This document shows, piece by piece, positions 13,199 to 19,419 of a DNA stretch of 19,419 nt (within the stretch, counting starts at the first letter, position 1; each line of letters starts with the position of its first letter). The notes beneath the pieces were generated by a model. That model had not been told where the DNA came from, did no database searches, and saw only the letters and a list, made by a program, of their open reading frames with translations. Source of the DNA: JANRLT01 sp041736895 (GTDB lineage: Bacteria > Planctomycetota > Planctomycetia > Pirellulales > JALHPA01); NCBI GenBank assembly GCA_041736895.1, contig JBGSSS010000071.1:1-19419 (forward strand), read 5' to 3'. The translations under genes were made by a program, and so were the position numbers.

Positions 13199-14287
13199 TT
13201 ACGAATTCTGTTTGCGAAACTCGACCATGTAATCACGCAGCGCCCGGACGCCGGCGAGCGGCATCGCGTTGTAGATCGAGGCTCGCATGCCGCCGACCGA
13301 ACGATGGCCCTGCAGCTCGAACAGGTCGCGGGCTTCGGCCCCCTTGAGGAACGCCTTGTCGAGTTCTTCGCTTGGCAGGTTGAACGTCACGTTCATCAGC
13401 GAGCGGCATCCCGGCTTGGCATGGCCGCGATAGAATGTCCCGTCGAGCGCTTCGTAGAGCAAGCCGCTCTTTTCCTTGTTCAGCGCTTCCATCTTCGCCA
13501 GCCCGCCGATGTCGTTCTTCAGCCATTGCAGAATCAAGTTGAAGACATGGATCGCAAAGACCGGCGGCGTGTTGAAGACCGAATCGTTCTTCACATGCGT
13601 CCGATAGTCCAACATCGTCGGCAGGTTCTTCGGAATGCGTTCCAGCAGATCATCGCGGATGATGCAGATCGTCACGCCCGAGATGCCGGCGTTCTTCTGC
13701 GCACAGGCGTAGAGCATGGCGTACTTGCTGACGTCGACCGGGCGGCAGAGGAAGTCGCTCGAGAGATCATTAATAAGCGGCGCGTCGCCGAAAGTCGGAT
13801 TCGCGGGGAACTGGACGCCTTGGATTGTTTCGTTGCTGGTAATGTGAACATACGCGGCGTTCGGCGTGAGCTTCACTTCGCTCGCCGGGGGCAGGTGATC
13901 GTAGTTCGTCGCCTTGCCGTCCCATGCGACGCTGACGGTTCCTTCGCGGGCGGCTTCTTCCTTGGCCTTCCCGCCCCAGGTTCCGGTGACGACGTAGTCG
14001 GCCGTTTTGTCTGTCCCGCGCAGAAAATTCATCGGGATCATCGAGAACTGCAAGTTCGCCCCGCCTTGCAAAAAGACGATCTGGTAGTTGCTCGGGATGC
14101 CGAGCAGTTCCCGCAGCGTGCTCTTGGTCTCGGCCAGGACACCGTCAAACCACTTGTGGCGATGGCTGATTTCCAGCGGCGAAATCCCGATCCCGGGCAG
14201 CGCCAGCAGCGACTCGCGGGCTTGCTCCAGAACTTTCTCGGGCAGAACGGCCGGGCCGGGGGAAAAGTTATAAACACGCTTGGTCAT
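13199..14287 (-). CDS. serC: Phosphoserine aminotransferase
   Basis: 362 residues, the normal length for SerC. It converts 3-phosphohydroxypyruvate plus glutamate to phosphoserine (serine synthesis) and in many bacteria also serves pyridoxal phosphate synthesis. The N-terminus YNFSPGPAVLP (6-16), SHRHKWF (41-47) and FLQGGANLQF (72-81) are family signatures. The PLP-binding lysine is Lys198 in ACAQKNAGISG, with Asp174 in LINDLSSDF as the likely ring-nitrogen partner. HRSVGGMRASIYNAMPLAGV near the C-terminus (about 328-347) is the conserved substrate-binding region. The start MTKRVYNFSPGPA is unambiguous because the family begins there. No serA or serB is nearby; the downstream membrane protein may share the transcript. 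Confidence 0.97.
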   Translation of the reverse strand: MTKRVYNFSPGPAVLPEKVLEQARESLLALPGIGISPLEISHRHKWFDGVLAETKSTLRELLGIPSNYQIVFLQGGANLQFSMIPMNFLRGTDKTADYVVTGTWGGKAKEEAAREGTVSVAWDGKATNYDHLPPASEVKLTPNAAYVHITSNETIQGVQFPANPTFGDAPLINDLSSDFLCRPVDVSKYAMLYACAQKNAGISGVTICIIRDDLLERIPKNLPTMLDYRTHVKNDSVFNTPPVFAIHVFNLILQWLKNDIGGLAKMEALNKEKSGLLYEALDGTFYRGHAKPGCRSLMNVTFNLPSEELDKAFLKGAEARDLFELQGHRSVGGMRASIYNAMPLAGVRALRDYMVEFRKQNS

Positions 14288-14375
14288 GGGCAGAATCTCG
14301 CGTTCGATTGTACTATCGGCGGACAGTCAAAGCCCCAATATACCGCCCGGATTACGGGGAGAAACAGGGGGTGCC

Positions 14376-14453
14376 GTAGCCAAGGTCGTGAGACCTTGGA
14401 CGCTTGGACCGTGGTTCAACGCCGCTCATCCAGAGTCTCACTACTTTGGCTGC
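14376..14453. repeat. Paired palindrome (family D, copy 2)
   Basis: GTAGCCAAGGTCGTGAGACC (then TTGGA) at 14376-14400 is identical to the arm at 6358-6382. The opposite arm (14429-14453), read in reverse complement, is GCAGCCAAAGTAGTGAGACT (then CTGGA), clearly related but diverged. It lies in the 277-base gap between the divergent serC and first EF-hand genes. Confidence 0.8.
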
Positions 14454-14564
14454 AAATCGCCGAATTTCTCGCAACTCGGAAAAATTCTTTCAAATAATGT
14501 CTAGCTTCTCGCATCAGTTTCTGTGTGGGGAAGTCAATTTTTTTCTCATCACGAGGGATACACC

Positions 14565-14813
14565 ATGAAGCGATTGTTGATGCTGGCACTTTGCTTGGGT
14601 TTTGCTGCACCAGTGATGGCGGCCGACAAACCGAAGCGCGATCCGGAAGCCGTGTTCAAGAAAATGGACAAAAATTCGGACGGCAAAGTAACCAAGGAAG
14701 AATTTTCGGCCGTCGCCAAAGACGCTGCCAAGGCGGACAAGGCCTTTGCCAAGTTGGACAAAGACGGCGACGGCAGCCTGACCCTGGAAGAGTTCAAAGC
14801 GGCCAAGAAGTAA
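14565..14813 (+). CDS. Small exported EF-hand protein 1
   Basis: 82 residues. The start at 14565 is preceded by GAGGGA eight bases upstream. The signal peptide is residues 1-19 (LMLALCLGFAAPVMA, then AD). Two canonical 12-residue EF-hand loops follow at 35-46 (DKNSDGKVTKEE) and 65-76 (DKDGDGSLTLEE), both with acidic residues at positions 1, 5 and 12, Asn or Asp at position 3, and Gly at position 6, so both should bind calcium. The mature protein is a single Lys-rich EF-hand pair and probably acts outside the cytoplasm. Two similar genes follow in the same direction, each with its own Shine-Dalgarno sequence and long spacing, so this is a tandem paralogue group rather than a tight operon. Confidence 0.88.
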   Translation: MKRLLMLALCLGFAAPVMAADKPKRDPEAVFKKMDKNSDGKVTKEEFSAVAKDAAKADKAFAKLDKDGDGSLTLEEFKAAKK

Positions 14814-14878
14814 TCGCTAGCTGTTTCCCGGCAGAGTCCTCCTCTGTTGAAATATGTCTATTGATGCGCTCAGGGGTG

Positions 14879-14910
14879 ACGCGGCTTGTGGGGAGCCGCG
14901 TTGCGTTTTT
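14879..14910 (+). terminator. Probable rho-independent terminator after EF-hand gene 1
   Basis: ACGCGGCT (14879-14886), a 7-base loop, and AGCCGCGT (14894-14901) form a perfect 8-bp GC-rich stem followed by TGCGTTTTT. It sits 65 bases after the stop codon at 14813 and before the next gene's predicted promoter. Confidence 0.7.
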
Positions 14911-14971
14911 CGCAGTTTCTTCAAGCGATTGAGGGGCTGCTCCGGGTTCCTACCGATCGTGATAGCAAACG

Positions 14972-15000
14972 TTGTGATCTCCCTTTGGCGAGATTAAAAT
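14972..15000 (+). promoter_or_regulatory. Candidate sigma-70-type promoter for EF-hand gene 2
   Basis: TTGTGA (14972-14977) and TAAAAT (14995-15000) are separated by 17 bases, matching 4/6 and 5/6 of the E. coli-type consensus. They lie about 42 bases before the ATG and after the upstream terminator. Planctomycete promoter consensus is less well defined, so this remains a prediction. Confidence 0.4.
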
Positions 15001-15041
15001 TGCGGTAGTCCATCTTCGCATTCGCCAAAAGGAGCAGGCCG

Positions 15042-15317
15042 ATGAAAACTATGCTGCTGTTCTGCCTTTGCCTCGCCTTCGCCGGTACGACTCTGGCGGC
15101 CGACAAGAAGAAGGCCAAGCCCAAGGAACCGCCCCGGACGGAAGCCAACTTCAAGAAATTGGACAAGGACAAAGACGGCAAACTCAGTGCGAACGAGTTC
15201 ACCGAAAACTGGGAGAACCCGCAACGCGGCGGCAACGTCTTTGGCATGCTGGACAAGAATTCCGACGCCATGCTGAGTCTCAAAGAATACCTGGCCAAAA
15301 CACCCCCGAAGAAGTAG
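15042..15317 (+). CDS. Small exported EF-hand protein 2 (second loop degenerate)
   Basis: 91 residues with AAAAGGAG upstream of the ATG. The signal peptide is residues 1-19 (FCLCLAFAGTTLA, then AD), followed by a Lys/Pro-rich linker (21-33). The first EF-hand loop DKDKDGKLSANE (41-52) is canonical. The second, DKNSDAMLSLKE (71-82), has Ala in place of the near-invariant Gly at position 6, which should weaken or alter calcium binding. The spacer between loops (53-70) is longer in flavour and Asn/Gly/Arg-rich (ENWENPQRGGN) than in the neighbouring paralogues. It is probably secreted; the role is unknown. Confidence 0.87.
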   Translation: MKTMLLFCLCLAFAGTTLAADKKKAKPKEPPRTEANFKKLDKDKDGKLSANEFTENWENPQRGGNVFGMLDKNSDAMLSLKEYLAKTPPKK

Positions 15318-15508
15318 CCGGCGTCGCGTTTTGTAGTAGGCGCGTCGCGTTAGCGAGGGCGACAAAAAAATTCAGGAATCGAAACTTGCCGCTTCGAGGC
15401 CACTTAGTACCAAAGCCGCATCAATTCCAGGCTTTGGACATCGGTGCCAGGCCCTCTTAAAATCCCATCTGCAAAGCATAGTCGCGTTGAATTGGTTTAG
15501 GGGATTCC

Positions 15509-15570
15509 GGCAGGAGAATGAAGACAGGAGAAAAAAGATGAATCCATTCTTCTGTCTTCATTCTTTTGCC
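15509..15570. repeat. Strong hairpin repeat (family C, copy 2)
   Basis: GGCAGGAGAATGAAGACAGG (then AGAA) at 15509-15532 pairs with 15547-15570 at 21 of 24 positions around a 14-base loop. It is clearly the same family as 12330-12388 (core GAATGAAG-CAG). Confidence 0.85.
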
Positions 15571-15629
15571 TATCTCAAACAGACATGGCACTGCCTTTTC
15601 CGCCATCCACCAAGAATCGATGGAACAAT

Positions 15630-15657
15630 TTGCCGCTCGCGCGTCGTATTCTATAGT
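15630..15657 (+). promoter_or_regulatory. Candidate sigma-70-type promoter for EF-hand gene 3
   Basis: TTGCCG (15630-15635) and TATAGT (15652-15657) lie 16 bases apart and about 36 bases before the ATG at 15694, the same geometry as the candidate upstream of EF-hand gene 2. Matches are 4/6 and 5/6. Confidence 0.4.
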
Positions 15658-15693
15658 CAGGGAATGCCCAACATTTTCAAGGAGCCGTAGGCG

Positions 15694-15975
15694 ATGAAAA
15701 CAGTCCTCACGTTGGTCTTGTGTCTGGTTTTGGCCGGCGATGCGCTGGCGGCGAAAAAGGTGAAGAAACCCGCTGGCAAGGGGAACGACGCGGCGTTCAA
15801 AAAAGTCGACACCAACAACGACGGGATCATCACCCCGCGCGAGTTCGGAGCCGTCACGAAGGACGTGAAGAACGTCGGCAAAGCCTTCTCGAAACTCGAC
15901 AAGGACAAAAGCGGCTCGCTGACGCCAAGCGAATTCAACGGCGGCGGCAAGGACAAAGCCAAAAAGAAGAAATAA
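15694..15975 (+). CDS. Small exported EF-hand protein 3
   Basis: 93 residues with AAGGAG upstream of the ATG. The signal peptide is residues 1-19 (MKTVLTLVLCLVLAGDALA), very like the start of EF-hand protein 2. Loops DTNNDGIITPRE (39-50) and DKDKSGSLTPSE (69-80) keep the 12-residue spacing, Gly6 and Glu12; the second has Ser at position 5, which is tolerated in the family. The tail (84-93) is Gly then almost all Lys, which could bind acidic polymer or nucleic acid. It faces the PEP-CTERM protein gene tail-to-tail. A hairpin GCTGGTT/AACCAGC (15992-15998/16011-16017) lies between them without a T run. Confidence 0.88.
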   Translation: MKTVLTLVLCLVLAGDALAAKKVKKPAGKGNDAAFKKVDTNNDGIITPREFGAVTKDVKNVGKAFSKLDKDKSGSLTPSEFNGGGKDKAKKKK

Positions 15976-16081
15976 CCGCTGCTTCGTCACCGCTGGTTCC
16001 CTGCCGCGAAAACCAGCAAATACGACCTTGCAATCAAAGCGAAAACTCTGGATGCCGAAACAGAATCGGCTTGAAACGAGT

Positions 16082-18628
16082 TTAGAGCAACCGTTGACGA
16101 CGTAAGCTCAGCCATGCCAGTCCCAGACTGGCCAGTGCCCCGAGGACCAACGTGCTCGGTTCAGGAACGGTGACCGCGAATTGGCTGTTGTGATTGACCA
16201 CGGCCCAAACGGTATTGCTGTTCGTATCAACGCCGAACTGGCCAAGCGTCAGGTAACTGCTATTCCAGGGCGTGTCTCCCACATAGCTGGGCGTGCCGCC
16301 GATGTTGGCCGACACGGCGTTGACCCATTGATTTATATTTTCGTCAAACGTCACCAGATATAATCTTTGCGTGGCGGCCAGTGCTGTTTCGTTATCACCC
16401 AGCATCGATTCGTTATATGACATCTGCAAGACAAACAGGTCGGTTTGGTGCAGATCGATGGCTGCATTGTTTACCATGCTCGTCAGGCTGAGGACATCGC
16501 TGACCAGCAAGCCGCCGGCATCGGCGCTTGTGCGTTGCCGGACTTGCATATTGATCGCGTTATCGGTTCCGGTCAGATTCGTTCCCGCCAGCAGTACGGC
16601 CGTTGTGTTGAGTCCGCCTGTGAATGTTGCCCCGAAACCGGCATAGCTCGCGTTAGCATTCCGACGACGACTCAAGGTCGGGTTACCTGTCAGTGAATCA
16701 TCCGTGGCGGTAATGCTCACACTCGCTGGCCCGTTGTTGAGCAGAGCCGTTTGCACATCGAGGGTTCCCTCTTCGACAGTAGTTTTCCCGGCATAGGTAT
16801 TCGCGTTGTTCAGGGTCAGTGTCCCAGGGCCGGTTTTGATAAAACCGCCGGTTCCTTGAATACCGCCGATGAAGGTCGAATTGGACCCGATGCGAATTTG
16901 ATTGTTATTCCCGGTGAGGACGATCTTGCCGCTTGAGTGATCCGACTCCAGTGTGCCGGTTTCGAGCGTCCCGGCGTCGAGATTCAGCGTGTCACTGGTC
17001 CAGAGCTTGGTCGTGTTAGCGACAACGACCTTGCCCCCGTTGCTGATCGAAACTGTGCCGACACCAATATTGCGGATCGCTGAACCGCCGATGTACAGCG
17101 ATTGGGAATTTGTCCAGGTTGAATTGGTGCCGCTGACAGTCACCGTGCTGTTGGAAATACTATGCAGTGCGATATAGCCGATCGTGTTGCTAACGCTGCC
17201 TCCATCGAGGATCGACAATGTTCCTGTGCCAGTGCCACCGACGTAGAGTATCTGGCTATTCGTCCAACTTGAGTTCGCCCCGCTAACAGTGACTGCAGAA
17301 TTGGGTGAAGGACCGAATGAGATATGGCCAGTCGTATTGCTAACGCTGGCGCCATTTAGGATTGACAATGTTCCATTGCCATCGCGGCCGACAACAAGTT
17401 CACCGCTATTCGTCCACGTCGAATTTGCTCCGCTAACAGTTGCCGTAGCAATGATCCCGTTGTGATAGGCGATATAGCTGTCGGCGCTGCTGACCTTGCC
17501 GCCGTCTTCGATGGACAATGTCCCTTTGGCAAGGTTGCCAACGTAAAGCGGTCCGTTATTGGTCCATGTTGAATTTGCTCCGCTGACATTCACGCTGCCA
17601 TTGGCATTATAAAAGGAGCCAATATTGCTGGTAAAATTACTGCTCACACTGCCGCCATTCAGGATGGACATTTGCGCAGTCCCTTGGCGACCGACGAGAA
17701 GCTGCCCGCTGTTCGTCCATGTCGAATTCGCACCACTGATCGTCGCCGTGCCATGCGAACCAGTTTCCAATCCGATCGTGGCACCAGCACTGCTAACTTT
17801 GCCGCCATCCTGGATTGACAATGTGCCCGTGCCAGCGGAGCCAACCCGAAGTTCCGAGGTGCTTGTCCAACTCGAATTTGCACCGCTAATAGTTGCTGTA
17901 CCATTGGAAGCGCTACCGTATCCGATAACGCCATAAATGTTGCTCACGCTGCCGCCATCTTGGATGAATAATGCTCCTACCCCGCCGTTGCCGATCCGAA
18001 GATCGGCGCTATTTGTCCATTTCGAATTGATGCCGCTAACAGTTGCAGAGCCATTTGAACCACTATTGATGCCGAGAAAACCAAAAGTGCTGCTGACGCT
18101 GCCGCCGTTTTGAATTGACAAAGCTCCCGTTCCGCTTTGGCCGACGCGAAGTTCCTGGTTATTGATCCATTTCGAATTCGCTCCGCTGACAGTCGCCGTG
18201 CCGCTGCTCCCCATGTTTAAACCTAGATAGCCTGTGCCGCTATAAACAGCCGTACTGCCATAAGTGCCGACTTGATTGTAATAAGTATTCGTAATGGGAC
18301 TATAAATCCCATTGTTTGTTAACACACTCCCAAAGTTAATTTCCAATTGCCCTTCGTCACCATTAAGATTTCCGACGATCACAGCATTCACCCCGCTTGT
18401 CGTCGCACCGAAGGTCAATTTCAGCAAGGGGTTATTCGTCGGGTGTGTGACGAGCAGCGTCGGTGAGTTGACCGTGAACACCCCGCCGTTCTGTGTTTGC
18501 GATGTCGTGATGGTCGTGTCGGCATAGAGCGACGGGGTAGGGAGTATCCCCAAGACGACAGCGCACGAAGCAGCCAGGAAAAAAAGAGGGCGGGTCAATG
18601 ACCCGTAGCGGCGTTGGTTGGTCTTCAC
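16082..18628 (-). CDS. T5SS/PEP-CTERM-associated repeat surface protein
   Basis: 848 residues from the GTG at 18628, preferred because AAGGGG lies six bases upstream; a GTG at 18643 would add five residues and lacks such a site. The signal peptide is about residues 10-36. Eight 50-residue repeats follow (about 148-544), each of the form SGANSxWTNSxxLxVGxxGTGxLSIxDGGxVS. This is the repeat type shared by autotransporter passengers and PEP-CTERM proteins. An autotransporter-associated beta-strand repeat (GTGGFIKTGPGTLTLNNANT, about 592-611) comes next. The final 28 residues VPEPSTLVLGALASLGLAWL then SLRRQRLL are a PEP-CTERM sorting signal: Val-Pro-Glu-Pro, helix, Arg cluster. There is no outer-membrane barrel domain. 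The product is probably a beta-helical surface or secreted protein processed by an exosortase encoded elsewhere. Confidence 0.93.
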   Translation of the reverse strand: MKTNQRRYGSLTRPLFFLAASCAVVLGILPTPSLYADTTITTSQTQNGGVFTVNSPTLLVTHPTNNPLLKLTFGATTSGVNAVIVGNLNGDEGQLEINFGSVLTNNGIYSPITNTYYNQVGTYGSTAVYSGTGYLGLNMGSSGTATVSGANSKWINNQELRVGQSGTGALSIQNGGSVSSTFGFLGINSGSNGSATVSGINSKWTNSADLRIGNGGVGALFIQDGGSVSNIYGVIGYGSASNGTATISGANSSWTSTSELRVGSAGTGTLSIQDGGKVSSAGATIGLETGSHGTATISGANSTWTNSGQLLVGRQGTAQMSILNGGSVSSNFTSNIGSFYNANGSVNVSGANSTWTNNGPLYVGNLAKGTLSIEDGGKVSSADSYIAYHNGIIATATVSGANSTWTNSGELVVGRDGNGTLSILNGASVSNTTGHISFGPSPNSAVTVSGANSSWTNSQILYVGGTGTGTLSILDGGSVSNTIGYIALHSISNSTVTVSGTNSTWTNSQSLYIGGSAIRNIGVGTVSISNGGKVVVANTTKLWTSDTLNLDAGTLETGTLESDHSSGKIVLTGNNNQIRIGSNSTFIGGIQGTGGFIKTGPGTLTLNNANTYAGKTTVEEGTLDVQTALLNNGPASVSITATDDSLTGNPTLSRRRNANASYAGFGATFTGGLNTTAVLLAGTNLTGTDNAINMQVRQRTSADAGGLLVSDVLSLTSMVNNAAIDLHQTDLFVLQMSYNESMLGDNETALAATQRLYLVTFDENINQWVNAVSANIGGTPSYVGDTPWNSSYLTLGQFGVDTNSNTVWAVVNHNSQFAVTVPEPSTLVLGALASLGLAWLSLRRQRLL
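16997..18187 (-). repeat. Eight tandem 150-bp coding repeats
   Basis: The SG(A/I/T)NS motif starts at residues 153, 203, 253, 303, 354, 404, 454 and 504 (counted from the GTG at 18643), so the period is 50 residues with a single one-residue expansion. DNA identity between units is only moderate, with TCCAxxTCGAATT-like words recurring, so this is protein-level repetition and not a recent DNA expansion. Confidence 0.9.
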
Positions 18629-18643
18629 GAGCGGCCCCTTCAC

Positions 18644-19221
18644 AAGTCGAAGTTGAGTATTACGAACGCTTCAAAAAATGCAGTCAAATGCAAGAATTAG
18701 AAACTGCAATTTGATTAGCGCACCAAAAATAGAACTGCTCTAAGTAGGACTGCCCTGAGTAGCTCCGTGGGGGTACTGAAATCCCGAGCGATCCGCGGAA
18801 CAGAATGCGCCGATCACAGCGCAAATTCACTAGCTTGATCAGTTCGGCGCCGCCTCTGCCAGAGGCCATCCCAGCGATGCTGCATGCAATCTAAATGCGG
18901 TTTGCAGCACCGTCAAGTTGGTTCAATGATTATCTGCTTTTACTCATCTGACAATAACATTTGCTTAACCAAGAGTCACCGGTAGTTCGCAGAAAAATGG
19001 GGCCTGAGCAAAAAGGAGGCAGATCTATTCTTTGACTTCGCCGCGCGGTGAAGCAATGGCTCGTCTGACGTTTTTTCTTGCCATAGCCTGCAAGAAGCAA
19101 TCCCTCCAGCGAGGTTAGTCAGGGAAAAAAGAGGTTGAAAAAAGGGAGAAAGTAGGAGGCAGAACTTTTATATAAAGACCGCCCCCTTTTTGCTCCCAAG
19201 TTTTAGGCGACAGTGGACTCG
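18644..19221. other. Long intergenic region, no gene recognised
   Basis: About 580 bases between two PEP-CTERM genes on the minus strand. Seen: a weak promoter-like pair for the downstream gene (minus-strand TTGACT at 18687-18682 and TAATAC at 18662-18657, spacing 19); a hairpin GCCTCT-GCC-AGAGGC (18852-18866); a TGCTGC..GCAGCA pair (18878-18908 region); and an A/G-rich tract at about 19126-19165. A 61-codon open frame at 18684-18869 has no start site support or recognisable product. No terminator for the gene at 19222 is clear. Confidence 0.5.
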
Positions 19222-19419
19222 TTATGAATTCCCCGCCACCCGGCGGCGGCGGATTCCCGGGCCGGCGAAGCCAAGCAGGGCCAAGCCGCCGAGGACGAAG
19301 GTCGATGGTTCCGGCACCGCTTGAACTAGGTTCCCGCCGGCGGCGGTCAACAGCGGGCTGCCTTGCGTGGTTAAACCTGTGATATAGAGATCAAAATCCG
19401 TCGCTGAATCGACCGTGCC
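19222..19419 (-). CDS. PEP-CTERM sorting domain protein, partial (5' end beyond window)
   Basis: Only the last 65 residues are present; the frame is open at the right edge and stops with TAA at 19222-19224. The sequence includes GTVDSATDFDLYITGLTTQG, then AVPEPSTFVLGGLALLGFAG and a basic end GIRRRRVAGNS. VPEP followed by a hydrophobic helix and an Arg cluster is the PEP-CTERM exosortase signal. The visible upstream part is too short to name a domain. It precedes the repeat surface protein on the same strand, but 580 bases separate them, so they are probably separate transcripts. Confidence 0.88.
   Translation of the reverse strand, partial: GTVDSATDFDLYITGLTTQGSPLLTAAGGNLVQAVPEPSTFVLGGLALLGFAGPGIRRRRVAGNS

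Larger units (their letters stand above)
15318..15693. other. Intergenic region with repeats and candidate promoter
   Basis: This 376-base gap between EF-hand genes 2 and 3 contains, near 15341-15361, a GTCGCGTTAGCGAGGGCGAC string that matches in reverse the family G palindrome near 4214-4233. It also holds a family C hairpin (15509-15570) and a candidate promoter at 15630-15657. The part from about 15370 to 15500 shows nothing I can identify. Confidence 0.6.

Noticed and set aside
12821..14497. 558-codon plus-strand open frame opposite serC
   Set aside because: It covers the unmistakable serC gene on the other strand and yields an Arg/Gln/His-rich sequence without motifs, crossing from gene to gap without any boundary.
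14549..15365. Minus-strand open frames opposite the EF-hand genes
   Set aside because: They mirror the compact EF-hand genes, which have signal peptides, calcium-binding loops and good Shine-Dalgarno sites on the plus strand.
16997..18187. Regular 150-bp periodicity that could suggest a tandem DNA array or CRISPR-like locus
   Set aside because: The period is a multiple of three, units differ in DNA, and the repeats are conserved at protein level inside a continuous coding frame.
18684..18869. 61-codon minus-strand open frame between the PEP-CTERM genes
   Set aside because: No ribosome-binding site, no recognisable domain, unremarkable composition, and it overlaps the likely promoter region of the gene below.

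Overview
The window looks like chromosomal DNA of a planctomycete, probably a Pirellulales-type lineage. This rests on several traits: PEP-CTERM proteins, a T5SS/PEP-CTERM repeat protein, tiny secreted EF-hand proteins, secreted CPFC-motif proteins, a DUF4190-like membrane region joined to a DUF3299-like domain, and intergenic spaces filled with many palindromic repeat families. The assignment comes from gene content only; no rRNA or tRNA gene is visible.

Positions 1-6334 (minus strand) hold one unidirectional cluster. In transcription order it encodes a LolD-like ABC ATPase, a MacB/FtsX-type permease with an unusual His/Cys-rich extracytoplasmic region, a secreted CPFC protein, three DUF3299-like proteins in a row (the first membrane-anchored, the next two exported), and the start of a second CPFC protein that runs off the left edge. 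ATPase-permease and the three DUF3299-like genes are joined by 4-base ATGA stop/start overlaps. Every other junction is occupied by a palindromic repeat. I infer an envelope metal-handling ABC system, similar in parts list to DUF3299-associated ABC operons known from gamma-proteobacteria. This is the best candidate for an undescribed system.

Positions 6758-9320 (plus strand) hold an RNase HII/HIII-like protein carrying an in-frame low-complexity repeat insertion, and a TGS-domain GTPase of the Obg/DRG group. Positions 9726-14287 (minus strand) hold a secreted PhoPQ-activated pathogenicity-related-family alpha/beta hydrolase, a LivF-type ABC ATPase without its usual partners, a four-helix membrane protein, and phosphoserine aminotransferase (SerC). 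Positions 14565-15975 (plus strand) hold three consecutive small exported EF-hand proteins. Positions 16082-19419 (minus strand) hold a large surface-type protein with eight exact 50-residue repeats and a PEP-CTERM tail, then the C-terminal end of another PEP-CTERM protein at the right edge.

Nearly every intergenic gap over 250 bases contains at least one palindrome or inverted-repeat pair. At least eight sequence families can be told apart; several recur in the window, and one has entered a coding sequence.
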